NCBI GenBank assembly: GCA_002786065.1
Contig: NHNY01000022.1
Span: 62,001-126,000, forward strand
Reading direction: 5' to 3'
From: Microcyclospora pomicola
Lineage: Eukaryota; Ascomycota; Dothideomycetes; Capnodiales
Length of the DNA stretch: 64,000 bases
Shown here one piece after another: positions 1 through 9,490 of this stretch. The notes under the pieces are model-generated. The model had not been told where the DNA came from. It saw nothing but the letters and a program-made list of their open reading frames with translations, and searched no databases. The position numbers and the translations under genes are program-made. Each line of letters starts with the position of its first letter. Position 1 is the first letter of the stretch.

Positions 1-577
1 GCAGTAGTTACGGGTCGATGTTGTCCAGCTCCAGCTCCCAGCAGCTCCGCTTTGCGTCACTCTGCATGAACCATGCTTCGTCAAGCATGTTCTATGCAGG
101 CCTTACCTCACATACAATGTGAAGATAGGTATCCTGCCGTTGGCACATCTACTAGGTACCATACCTAGGTACACGTAAGTTGTCTAGGGGCAAAGAAAGA
201 GGCTACTCGTTTGGCTTTACGCATACGTGAAGAATCGTCTATGACTTCTCATTCGATCCGACGACAGTTTTATACTTTACTTTGTTCGAGGAACAGTGAT
301 CCTCCACGCCTACAGATTGCAGTACAGGACCGGGAGGCTTGAGCCCACCACTCATGTGATAATCTGCTTCTAAGGGGAGCATACAGCATGCGATCTCCAA
401 TGGCTACCCAATCACGTTGCTAATACCTGTAGACGCAGTGCCTGGGTGCATGGTCTGTTGTCCTATATTGACGGAGAATCGTGCCCCAAGCCTTGAATTC
501 ACTGTACAAGACAGCACCGTATCTCAGTAGCCAGAGGTCTACGCCGGTCAAGACCACCCGGCTCAATCTTTCTATCC
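1..577. other. Intergenic, no gene seen
   Basis: I see no convincing coding region here. Short open frames on the minus strand overlap the 3' end of the next gene in a different frame and have no family-like sequence. It probably holds the 3' flank of the minus-strand gene ending at 578. Confidence 0.5.
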
Positions 578-1430
578 TCATATGAATTGTTCTGTATCGT
601 GCCGCCTCAGCAACACATTCTCCGCCTCGACCATATCCCACTCCTGATCTTCGAGGCTCTCTGAGCACTTCGTTCCCATCTCCTCGTCCAGTTCCTTCTT
701 CTTTGTCGGCCTCTCTACGTTCCGCAGATCGGAATCGACGACGCCGGACTTTGGACGGTTACACAGCAAGACGATTCTGTGCTCGCCCGGTGCCTGTCGT
801 GATGGCATTCTAGTATACGCTGGGTTCTGTAGCTTGACGCGGATTTGATCGGGCACTGTACTTGGCCAACCAAGACTTCCTTCGCACTGGAGCAGACGGG
901 GTGAGGGTTTCGGTCTCTTCCAAGCCAATGCTGTCCACAATCGTTCCCATTGTGGACCGACTGGTGGCTCAATCCTGATCCGACACTCGGCGTGATCAGC
1001 ACACAGGTCCCATGAGCGAGACTGGTACGTCTCGTCACCATAGAAGATGTTGCCGGTACCACGATAACTCCCTACTTCGTCGATCGACCGGGCAATTCCT
1101 CTCACGAGATCACCGTCACGGGTGACTTCGATTGTACATTCGACATCTCCAGCTTTATCTGGCAGCTGGACGAAGTCCTCTAAAGTATCTGCGAATGTGA
1201 CATCGAACAATATCACCGGGGAACCATTAGCCTTGACCGCAAGGAAGGGCAGTATCCGCTCCACGGGTAACGATGGCCTCTCCGTCTTCGCCACATGTGC
1301 TTGCCAGACTGTTCTCCGTGCATCAGCATATATGACGTTCCGTCTGCCATTGTGAAAGTGGCTTACCAATCAAGATCACGACCTGGTCATGTTCCCAAGC
1401 TTGCACATCTCGTAGCCCATGCCACAGATG
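578..1430 (-). CDS. Hypothetical protein, spliced; 5' end unresolved
   Basis: The 3' exon (578..1308) encodes about 243 codons. A good intron lies at 1309..1366 (58 nt): donor GTAAGC, branch CTGAT and acceptor ACAG. It joins an upstream exon in another frame that reads LWHGLRDVQAWEHDQVVILI before continuing VWQAHVAKTERPSLPVE. That upstream frame closes at a stop near 1450, just where CTGAAC followed by CACAAG looks like a second acceptor, so more 5' exons exist that I could not place (perhaps out to about 1700). The protein is mixed alpha/beta in character with an acidic, charged C-terminus and no membrane segment. I do not recognise the family. A HET-type or other fungal-specific domain is possible but not shown. 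Confidence 0.5.
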
Positions 1431-2155
1431 CAGGACTTGTGGAGTTCAGCAGATGCGCATAAAGTGTTGATCAGTGCCGCTCTGTTGTTGCCTGCGAAGA
1501 CGTTTCGTTGCAATTTTTGACCGAGGGATAGGACAAGGATGGAGACTGGTGTAGGGTGTGACATCGCCATCCTGTATGCTGAACGCCTTTGTGGTAAAGA
1601 GTGTCGAGCTTTTGTGCAGTCTCGCACATGCACTTCATCTTAAAAGCGAGAAAGCGACAGCCTAGACTAGGTGAGATGCTATTCACAGCCCACAATCGAC
1701 AGCTGGTCTTTTGTTTCCATCATGAGGGCGACTTCGGACGTGCTGCCTACTTAAGGTGAGTACCTTACATTTGTTCACTGTGATTCATAGAGTGGCGCCT
1801 AACCTCATTGAATTAGCATCTTGCAGTTCCCTGAGATGAAAACTATACGGAATAGAGAGCGATACAAGGATCCAAAATTGGGATTTCCTTGAAGTTATAT
1901 GCTCAACTACGTGTGACCGTAAATGATGCGATGTGATAATGTCATAACACCGGTATGCATTGTTGGCTAAAATCGCGATCATGCAAATAAAGCCGCCCCA
2001 AGAACAATACTACAAGTATTGTCAGACGCATCGAGCAAATGCCGGTAATCGCCTTCTGTCTTCCTGTCCACTACGCTTCGTGATATATCGTTGAAGCCAT
2101 GGATCTGGCTGTAATATGCAACATTCCTCCTGTCCTCAAAATTCCACCTTCACGT
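1431..2155. other. 5' exons of the preceding gene (unplaced) and intergenic
   Basis: The interval 1431..1700 probably holds the missing first exon(s) of the minus-strand gene ending at 578. Open frames exist there on the minus strand but no donor fits well. From about 1700 to 2155 I see nothing beyond flanking sequence. Confidence 0.35.
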
Positions 2156-2824
2156 CTAGTCGTCGATCGGTTCATAGTCATCCTCCGGAGGCAGAAATGA
2201 GACCGCAGACAAGAGTCCGACGACATTCACTGCTATTACCGACCAGCTGACGGTGCACAAGATCCACGCCTTATCGAGCTCCCAGCCAACGAAGAACCGA
2301 CTATCATGATCGAAAAGATATGCCTGTACGACGTTCATCATTATTAGCTTGAGATCACCAGATGTCCCTCTCGTATCTTCCCCGAGCCACCAGAAATATG
2401 CTCTACTCACAACTAATGCCATTGCGACCAATTGTGCCACAGCCACCAGCCCTAATAGCCCTGTGACCATCTTCCACCCACCCTCCCTCGCGCCTCGACC
2501 CCCAAGCAGTACAGTCAGGTACGCCAGCGCGCACACCACCTCCATGACGAGTGCGAAGTTCATGAGAAACCCGGTGCTGCGCCACATGCTGCAGAAGAAG
2601 CGGTCGTCGGCGCCATGGCAATCCGCTGGTTGCGGAAACGGCGTACACTGGCCTGTGACACTGGAGCAGCGCCTATGTAGACCGTAGGTGATGCGGATCG
2701 AGGAGCTGCCATCGGTCGGCGCGCTGTAGCTGATCCAGTCCGGCAGCGCAACGGCAGCGATCGTGAGCGCGGCGGAGGCGAGGTACACCCACAGCGAGAT
2801 GCCGTAGACGATGCGCCGGGTCAT
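2156..2824 (-). CDS. Claudin/SUR7-like four-span membrane protein
   Basis: An uninterrupted 222-residue protein with four predicted membrane spans at about 6-27, 86-107, 117-140 and 184-209, giving a tetraspan topology with both ends cytosolic. The first extracellular loop carries the claudin/SUR7-type signature: W30, then YGLHRRC with cysteines 53, 60, 69 and 78, similar to the W-GLW-C-C pattern. The C-terminus is short and acidic (PPEDDYEPIDD). In fungi such proteins sit in the plasma membrane, in eisosomes/MCC patches or in pH-sensing PalI-type complexes. Length and the loop cysteines fit, but the subfamily (SUR7, PalI or another claudin-like group) cannot be fixed by eye. The start is the first ATG of the frame and begins a signal-anchor-like helix. 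Confidence 0.7.
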   Translation of the reverse strand: MTRRIVYGISLWVYLASAALTIAAVALPDWISYSAPTDGSSSIRITYGLHRRCSSVTGQCTPFPQPADCHGADDRFFCSMWRSTGFLMNFALVMEVVCALAYLTVLLGGRGAREGGWKMVTGLLGLVAVAQLVAMALVVSRAYFWWLGEDTRGTSGDLKLIMMNVVQAYLFDHDSRFFVGWELDKAWILCTVSWSVIAVNVVGLLSAVSFLPPEDDYEPIDD

Positions 2825-4114
2825 GATCGGACAGTAGGGTGGAGGGTGTAAGATGGCGTTTGGTCTGAAGCGGCCCGGACGAAACCACGGTGTCCCCTAC
2901 ACAGTCCAGATCTTCCGTCTGCGTTATAGAGGGAAGTGAGAGGTGGAAGTGTCGTCGCCTACCAGACCTGAGCCTGTATCATAGAGGAGCTAGTCTAGTG
3001 GAGTCGAGCTTCTCCAGAGTCCGTGCGCAGGCTCTTTATCGCTCATCAACCACTGACCCCTACGACTTATCGTCGTTGGTCCGCGATACGTGATGCTTTC
3101 AAGGCAATCTTCCCAGCGTCGGGACAATGCGCTACATCCCATGGATAGACAACGGCCATTGATGGGAGACCTTGCGACTGCTGGCAATCCTGGCACTTGT
3201 ACAGCTGCATTGCGACTGAGCTGCAGCCGCGAAGTCGAAGACAGCGATGCTCTCTGGGGTACATCATCCCCCGCTTGCATATGATCGACATGCGTGTACG
3301 TGTATTCGCTTCGCTTATCTCAGATACCTACCGCGAGCAGGGTGCCTACATGCAATCAGTATCATATCTCATCTGCTTCTCACAGATCACTATCGCATCT
3401 GCCGAGATTCTGCTTATGCAACTGGCAGGGAAAGTCGAGTGTGTCCTTTGAGGTATACCGTAGACCGATCATACACGTATGGTAGTCGACAACGTGGATG
3501 CGAGGCACATATGCCAGCATACAGTATACAGAAGTTGTCGTATAATGAAACATATGCAGATGTGTTGTGAACGACTCAACTTCAGTTCTTCATGCACGGC
3601 CAGCTCATTCCCATCCAGCACGGGGTGTTCTCCTCCCGGGGCAGCAGGCAGTAGGCCATCGCGCATCTGAGGGTTCCCAGCAAACCCATGTGAGGACTAC
3701 TTCGCAGTCAGCCCTCTTTCTTATGCCTCAATGGCCAGAATGCTCACAGTCCAAATGTGTCCCTAGCCTTTGGTCCTCATCGTCTCGGACATCGCGACCC
3801 GGATACCCTCAGGCTTCACGCATGGTACAGACCAGAATCTGGTGGTGAAGTATGGCAGCGCCGACGCGAATCCCGGCAAGGAGAGCCAGATCGAGTAAAT
3901 CGGTCGCATCTGCATGGAGTAGTCCGAATGTTTGCTTTATATTGCTAACAGTAAGGAGGTTGAAAATTGACGTACGAGTGTAGGGCTCTTGACAAACTAT
4001 ACAAACACAACCAGCATCATACGAACTATGTATGCGCCAATATGGAAAATCTGATGATACCTCGACCACAAGTCCAATCATGACTGGCCTCCTCACTTTT
4101 CTGTCGTACGTCCA
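2825..4114. other. Intergenic, 1.3 kb, no gene seen
   Basis: Several short overlapping open frames on both strands look like chance. None has a recognisable motif or paired splice sites. The left end is the upstream region of the tetraspan gene; the right end is the 3' flank of the MFS gene. Confidence 0.45.
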
Positions 4115-6009
4115 TTACTTCGACACTTCCATTCGCGAGTTCACTTTTTGGGTCATGCTCGGCACATCAACTTCATCACTCCGTATCTCTGACTCGATAC
4201 TCGCATGTCTCCCACCATCGTTGGCGTCGTTCTGGTCGTCCACTTCATCTTTGACCTTCTCGTCATTCTGTTGTTCGGTACCGGCCGCGTCCCTAGCTCG
4301 CTGGGTGCGCTTCCTCCATTTCGGCCCATTGATCATGATGTACCACAGTACTGGGGAGAAAACTATTGGCAGCAAGCCAAAGAAGGTCGTCGTCCAGCCC
4401 ATCCCAATCTTGTTGATCATCGGCACGACCCCAGACGTAGACGCTGCCCCTAGCCAACAACGACAAAGATTGTTCGCAGCCGTCGCCGTGCCAGCTTTGC
4501 CAGGGAAGACATCGACGAGCAGGACGGCAACAGAGTTCATGCTCGAGCTTATACAAAAGCCGATGACAAACAAAAAGATAAGCGGACCTGCCAGATTGAT
4601 TCGTGCCTGGACCATCCATCCGAACCCAATGACGCAAGCACTTCCTAGCGCCAAGGTTGGAAGGGCGACTTCGATTCTTGCTCTCTCGATTGGAAAGTCA
4701 CTCAAGTCAATGCTACGATTGAATTCCATCGGATACCCAAGACGCTTAGCGTGCACTTTGAAGCGTGAATCAATCACGCGACCGCGTACAAACGCCGCGA
4801 GCATCGATCCTGCTCCGAGAGGGAGATAGCATAAGGCGATCTGGATCTCGTTGAAGCCGTAGATGTTCCCAAACTGGGATGGTATGAGAGCGGTCGTCGC
4901 ATACAGGCCACAGCAGACGATGGCGATGTAGATGAGAGCAAAGCCAGCTTCTTTCATGAAGATCTAGGGATATCTCGTCAGTCCATGATAATCCGAGGAC
5001 GAGCATACGTGAGCTACTTACGATCTTGACAGTTCCCATGGGATTGGGAAAGCGAAGTTTCCTCTGCTTTGCAAGTTCATCGCGACGGTCGTACTGCACC
5101 GTCTGACCATCCTTGACAAGCCGCGCTTCGATCTTTTTGTTCACCCAGCATGCACTGAATCGAGGCGGCGGGACCGATCCATCGTCCACGATCTTTCTGC
5201 ACGTCTCTGGGAACACAAACAGCATCGGGAGGAGAATGACTCCCGAAACGATCAAGAGGAACCAGAAAATAGAGTGCCAGCCTAGATACATCGCTAGCAG
5301 ACCACCAATGATCGGTCCGATGGCTGGACCTGCCTGAGGTGCAACAGACATGTACGACACGTACACGCCTCTCTCAGCGGAAGTGACGATGTCGGCGACC
5401 ACAGCGTTGGCAAGAGCTACGGTTCCGCTCGACCCGGCGCTTTGCACACAGCGCAGGACCATGAGAGCGGCATAATCCGACTGAAGCGCAAGACCCAAGT
5501 TGGCAAGCATGTAAATCACGAAACAAACGACATATGCAGGTCGACGGCCTGCATTATCGGAGAGACCACCTATGAAGGCAGGTGCAAGACCTTGCATGAT
5601 CTGATCACCACTTAGTCAAAATCCGATCTCTCGCATTGATGGGTAGAGACGAACATACCAGATATGTTGTAATGCTCAAATTGACCAAGTCGTAGCTCAC
5701 GTGCAGGTCCTTCGAAATGCTGTCCAAGGCAGGGAAATATATCTGGCCTGAGACTGGCGAAAGGAACGAGCAGACACCAGCGCACAGGATGATGACACGC
5801 TTCTCATTGTGCGTGAAGACAGAGTAGACGCCCTGGTCGACGGCAGCGTGTCGTTGCTGTTCCGCGGAGGCTGGATCGGCAGGCGTTTGATGCTCTGTGC
5901 TCGTTTGCTCGGCCAAGGCAGTATGCTTGTCACCCACATCGTCTTTGCTGTTGTTGCTTGAGGTGATGTTCATTTTGACCTCCGCTGACATTGTATCACT
6001 CGTGTGCAT
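4115..6009 (-). CDS. MFS multidrug exporter, DHA1 (12-span) family
   Basis: Three exons: 5659..6009, 5022..5600 and 4115..4963. Both introns are 58 nt (GTATGT donor with CTAAG branch; GTAAGT donor with CTGAC branch) and join in frame to give 592 residues. It is a proton-driven exporter of the plasma membrane. Diagnostic parts are the DHA1 loop 2-3 motif (GGLSDNAGRRPAY), the antiporter motif-C region in span 5 (APQAGPAIGPIIGG), WHSIFWFLLI, and the second-half GTATAANNLCRC segment. The N-terminus is hydrophilic and Gln/Thr-rich; the C-terminus is a long acidic cytosolic tail. The start is uncertain: ATGs at 6009 and 5991 both fit, and the frame stays open upstream. It is transcribed divergently from an isochorismatase-like hydrolase. 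Substrate unknown; the Qdr/Dtr/Aqr branch is the closest by eye. Confidence 0.88.
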
Positions 6010-6971
6010 ATTTCCAATGCCGTGCTGCTTGCGGTTCTGCATGTTTGCATCGGAGCAATCAGAAAAGCTGCGAATTGCACAGCACGCACTCGGACAGCGG
6101 TGACACTTTCTATAAGTACAAGAACGGGGGCGATGAGGGTACTGCGAGTGCAAGAGAGGATCGGGACAACCTGTCGGTACACGAGTACGTGTTCCATGAT
6201 GATGACAGCGCCGCAGCAAGACTTCAAGGAGCCTGCCTCACTGTTCTGTTGACGTGAAGTCGAAGTCGAAGACTAATCGCCGGTAAAGCCATTGGGCAAA
6301 TGCCGATCGCGGCTAGACGGTACAGGCTTGGTATGCAGACGCTCCCGTGAGATCGCCCGGTAGCGGAGGCGTTTGAGACGGACTTAGTAGTTCTATAAGC
6401 GCCACGTGCGCTACTTTAACCACGAATCTCGGGATTCGCGCACCGAGTCCGGCCATCGACACAAGAAGCATGCGCCTCAATGCAAGTAGACCGAGTCGCG
6501 CCGCGGGCAGCCGCTGACTGGCATTTCGATGCAGACCAGGGAGACCCCACGCGGATATTGGTCCTTCGCCTGTACACAGTGCTGAAGACATGGGGTCCTA
6601 AGGTCTTGCCATCACAACACCGCAGCCACTTCTCTAGCGGCCTGTTCGCGGTAGGCAAGGGAGTAGGTGAGGCATGAAGAAGATGCTGACAAGGCACCAA
6701 ACTCGGTTCCAGCTTCATCGCGCGTGCCTACATCGGCAGGCTATTGGTCGCAAACAACCTTAAGGCCGCAAAGCCCGTGCCATATTCGCTGCGTGGTTGC
6801 GTCAGTCAGTGAAAATGTACCCGGTTGGTTGCACTATGCTCTCGTACATGTTGATGCGATATCTTTCGGTACGACAATGGCAGCTAGAAGTATGCGATTG
6901 AAAGTGTTAAAGTGGCCATCTCAACCCAGCAGAAGACTTCAAACATCCCATCTTTTATAACAAGATTCACC
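6010..6971. promoter_or_regulatory. Shared divergent promoter, MFS exporter / isochorismatase-like gene
   Basis: About 960 nt separate two start codons that point away from each other. A TTTTATAA stretch lies 20 nt upstream of the plus-strand ATG. The open frames inside are short and overlap one another, so I take them as chance. Confidence 0.4.
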
Positions 6972-7664
6972 ATGGCCACTTTCGATGCATTGGATAAGTC
7001 AAGCCCAGGCTTCTACAAGTCGTCTGAAACCGCTCTCCTTCTCCTCGACTTTCACGCCCTTTTTGTACAGAAAGCTGGCGGGCCAGACGCAGCGAGGGCT
7101 CTTGCGGTGGCAGCAGATATGCGAACATGGGCTAAAGCACAGGGTATGCCAATTGTGCATGGCCTACTCGATACCAACGCCTCCCCATACGCGACTTGTA
7201 AGGGTACTGCGCGCTTGAGTGGTGTTGTTAGCGCCATGAAAGGTGCTGGGGAGGTGGAACCAGAGGATTTGAGTGAGGGGGAAAGGGCAGACGACGAGGT
7301 AACATTTACAAGAACGCCTGGATTCGTGAGTGCGTTGAAAAGCCCCGGGATGTTGGAGTGGTTGAAGAGCAAAGGTATCAAATCTTTGATCTTGACTGGC
7401 TTGAGCACGAGCGGATGTGTGCTGAGGACCGCGGTGCCAGCTACAGATGAGGAATTGTAAGTCTATCGTGGGTACATGCTTGGCTGATAACACTTTTCGC
7501 TGACGATACCTACCAGTGTTGTGACGGTGATCTCAGACGCCTGTGCAGATCCAGGCGAAGGTGTCCATGCTTTGCTGTGCGAGAAAATCCTGCCGACACG
7601 AGCGTATGTGAGCACAGCCAAAGACTTCCGGGAGGAATATGCGAGGGTGGCGGGCGGTAAATGA
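6972..7664 (+). CDS. Isochorismatase-like cysteine hydrolase
   Basis: Two exons (6972..7456 and 7517..7664) around a 60-nt intron with a GTAAGT donor and ACCAG acceptor; 210 residues. The fold is that of the isochorismatase/nicotinamidase superfamily, which uses an Asp-Lys-Cys triad. The Asp is D26 in ALLLLDFHALF, and the nucleophile is the Cys in LTGLSTSGCVLRTA, preceded by the typical strand KSLILTGL. The exon join falls just after that helix and restores FVVTVISDACADP, the usual post-nucleophile strand. Length matches the family. The substrate cannot be told: members cleave isochorismate, nicotinamide, carbamoyl compounds and others. Its divergent partner is a drug exporter, which hints at a small-molecule detoxification pair, but this is inference. 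Confidence 0.82.
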
Positions 7665-8186
7665 GGGCCTCTGATCCAAGGAAAGTGTGCTCTGTCAGCT
7701 GGCTGATACAACGATCTTACCTTGCCTTGCTCAGACTGAGATCGAGAGAGACCTCTGTACAGACCGAAATCTTGTCGCCATCTACTTTTGGGACCCGTAC
7801 ATCACGTATCTGTTCCCGAGCCCCTATTCCTAGGCTCTTTGTATCCACGTGAGCTGTGGTCTTGTGCAACAGTCGAGTCTGGACATGAAAAGCACATTCA
7901 TCCGCGTATTCCTGAAGTTCATGTGTGGCTATTGACAGCTATCCTCTCGAGGTTTTCGAGATACTGCCCATACTTGAAACGAACTGCTGTAGTGCTAAAC
8001 TCAGCAGACAGATCATGTTACGACCACCTAGGTTTACTACATAGTGCACAAAGACATGATAGAGATAATGCCCCCATTTCAGCTCACCTTCCATTCTGCT
8101 GTACTGCTCAGTCTCCTCGGGATCTCCATCAGCCGCCGATTTGTCCTCTTTCTATTCGCAATGCAACCACAGCGTAAATGGAGTCA
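7665..8186. other. Intergenic
   Basis: 3' flank of the hydrolase gene and decayed sequence next to an MFS remnant. A plus-strand frame at 7788..8177 has no family character. Confidence 0.4.
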
Positions 8187-8500
8187 TCACCGCTCTATGC
8201 TGCAGCAAAGCTCGCGAAGCTCAGGATGCATTTGAGCTGCGTCTAGCAGAGGGACGGAGCCAGCAGTACCAGCAGCTACAACAAGACATCGGGCCAGGTT
8301 GTTAGCCGCTGTTGCTGTAGCGAGAGTGTGGTATTCCGGTTGTACGCCTGGAACGATCGTGATGTTGTGACATGCTGTCATAATCAAGCCGATCAGGCAC
8401 AGGAAAGTCAGTGCCAGCCAAAGTGAAGCATCAAAGTGTAACACCTGTCCGTACGCGGCGATCGGGATCACAGCTATAGAGACAGCAATCTAATGGCGTG
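8187..8500 (-). pseudogene. Remnant of an MFS (DHA1) exporter, C-terminal half
   Basis: A minus-strand frame reads SIAVIPIAAYGQVLHFDAS, two hydrophobic helices, then TLATATAANNLARCLVVAAG and SVPLLDAAQ. This lines up residue for residue with span 9-11 of the intact DHA1 exporter at 4115..6009 (GTATAANNLCRC, STSGVVPMINKIG). The frame then stops well short of the last span and C-terminal tail. Upstream the frame opens at an acceptor-like CCATTAG with no matching N-terminal half nearby. I therefore read it as a truncated relic of a second exporter. Whether it is a local duplicate or the end of an older gene is not decidable by eye. Similarity is partial, so the copy is old or came from another paralogue. 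Confidence 0.65.
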
Positions 8501-9490
8501 GCTATGTAGCTTTACCACGATACCATATGGTAATGCATGCATATAGGCACCTCAAAGAGAGGTCAGATCAAAGCATGTGCTGTCGCAGGAGCAGAGACAC
8601 TCAGTATCATATCCTAACTATAATTTTGTGGTTAGGATTGGCGTTGACCGACAGTAGCCTTCTGCTATCAGTAGTAGCACGCATCCCTTGCCAGCTTGCG
8701 GTCTGCATTGCTGACTGGCTGCCTACAACACTGTCCACCAACTGAATGCTGAACTAAATGACTGGGCTCGATGCTAGGCTAGAGTGCGAGTGTCAGGCAA
8801 AGTCCAAGCTACGTGGTTGCGTATAAGTGAGGCCACCATAGGAGCCGCTGTAGTGAGTATAGAGCTGGCCAGGAACGACAGACCATTCGTCGGAGCCACT
8901 ATTGATGTTGCTCAAGTGGAAGATCTAGTCATGTTGATAAGGTATGTATAGATCGTATATATATAGCGTGGATGTGTGCGCTCGTGATGCTGCATTACGG
9001 CACGTCATGGCGAGGTGAGGTCTCACGACACCGTTGGGTGCAGGGCTGGCATCTCCAGATTGTCCAGATTTCAGCCTGTGAGCACTTCACTTCAGTCACC
9101 AACACTACAACTTCCACCTCCCACTCAACTTCACTGAACTCCACATCCTAACAACCACCCATACGGAGTAACTGATATCGCCTTTCATCCAACCTCTCCC
9201 TACCGCCGTCGACGAACCTCAACTCTCGCCCAGATCTGGACGCACTCCGCAACTGTGGGGTCGCGCGACCTACCAACCATCACCTCCACCACCCCACCAC
9301 GTCGCCTGAGCCACCGAGTCGACTGCTTGCCTGCCTGACTGCCTGCCATATCGCTGTCAACGCCGACCCTGTCGCCTCGATCATCACCTACTGTGGGACT
9401 TTTGACCGTTCTAACTTGAGCTCGCAGGTGCTGAGCACGACCTGCGCCGGTGAATCCGGCCAGTAGAGCGAGAGAAGCATCATCATCACC
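8501..9490. promoter_or_regulatory. Upstream region of the Snf1 gene
   Basis: About 1 kb with no gene. From about 9075 to 9400 the plus strand is rich in C and T with many CACC/CAAC runs, the usual look of a fungal core promoter and 5' UTR. A TATATATA run lies at about 8957..8965. Confidence 0.4.

Noticed and set aside
4032-4829. 265-codon plus-strand frame over the MFS exporter
   Set aside because: Antisense to the third exon of the exporter, whose family motifs are clear.
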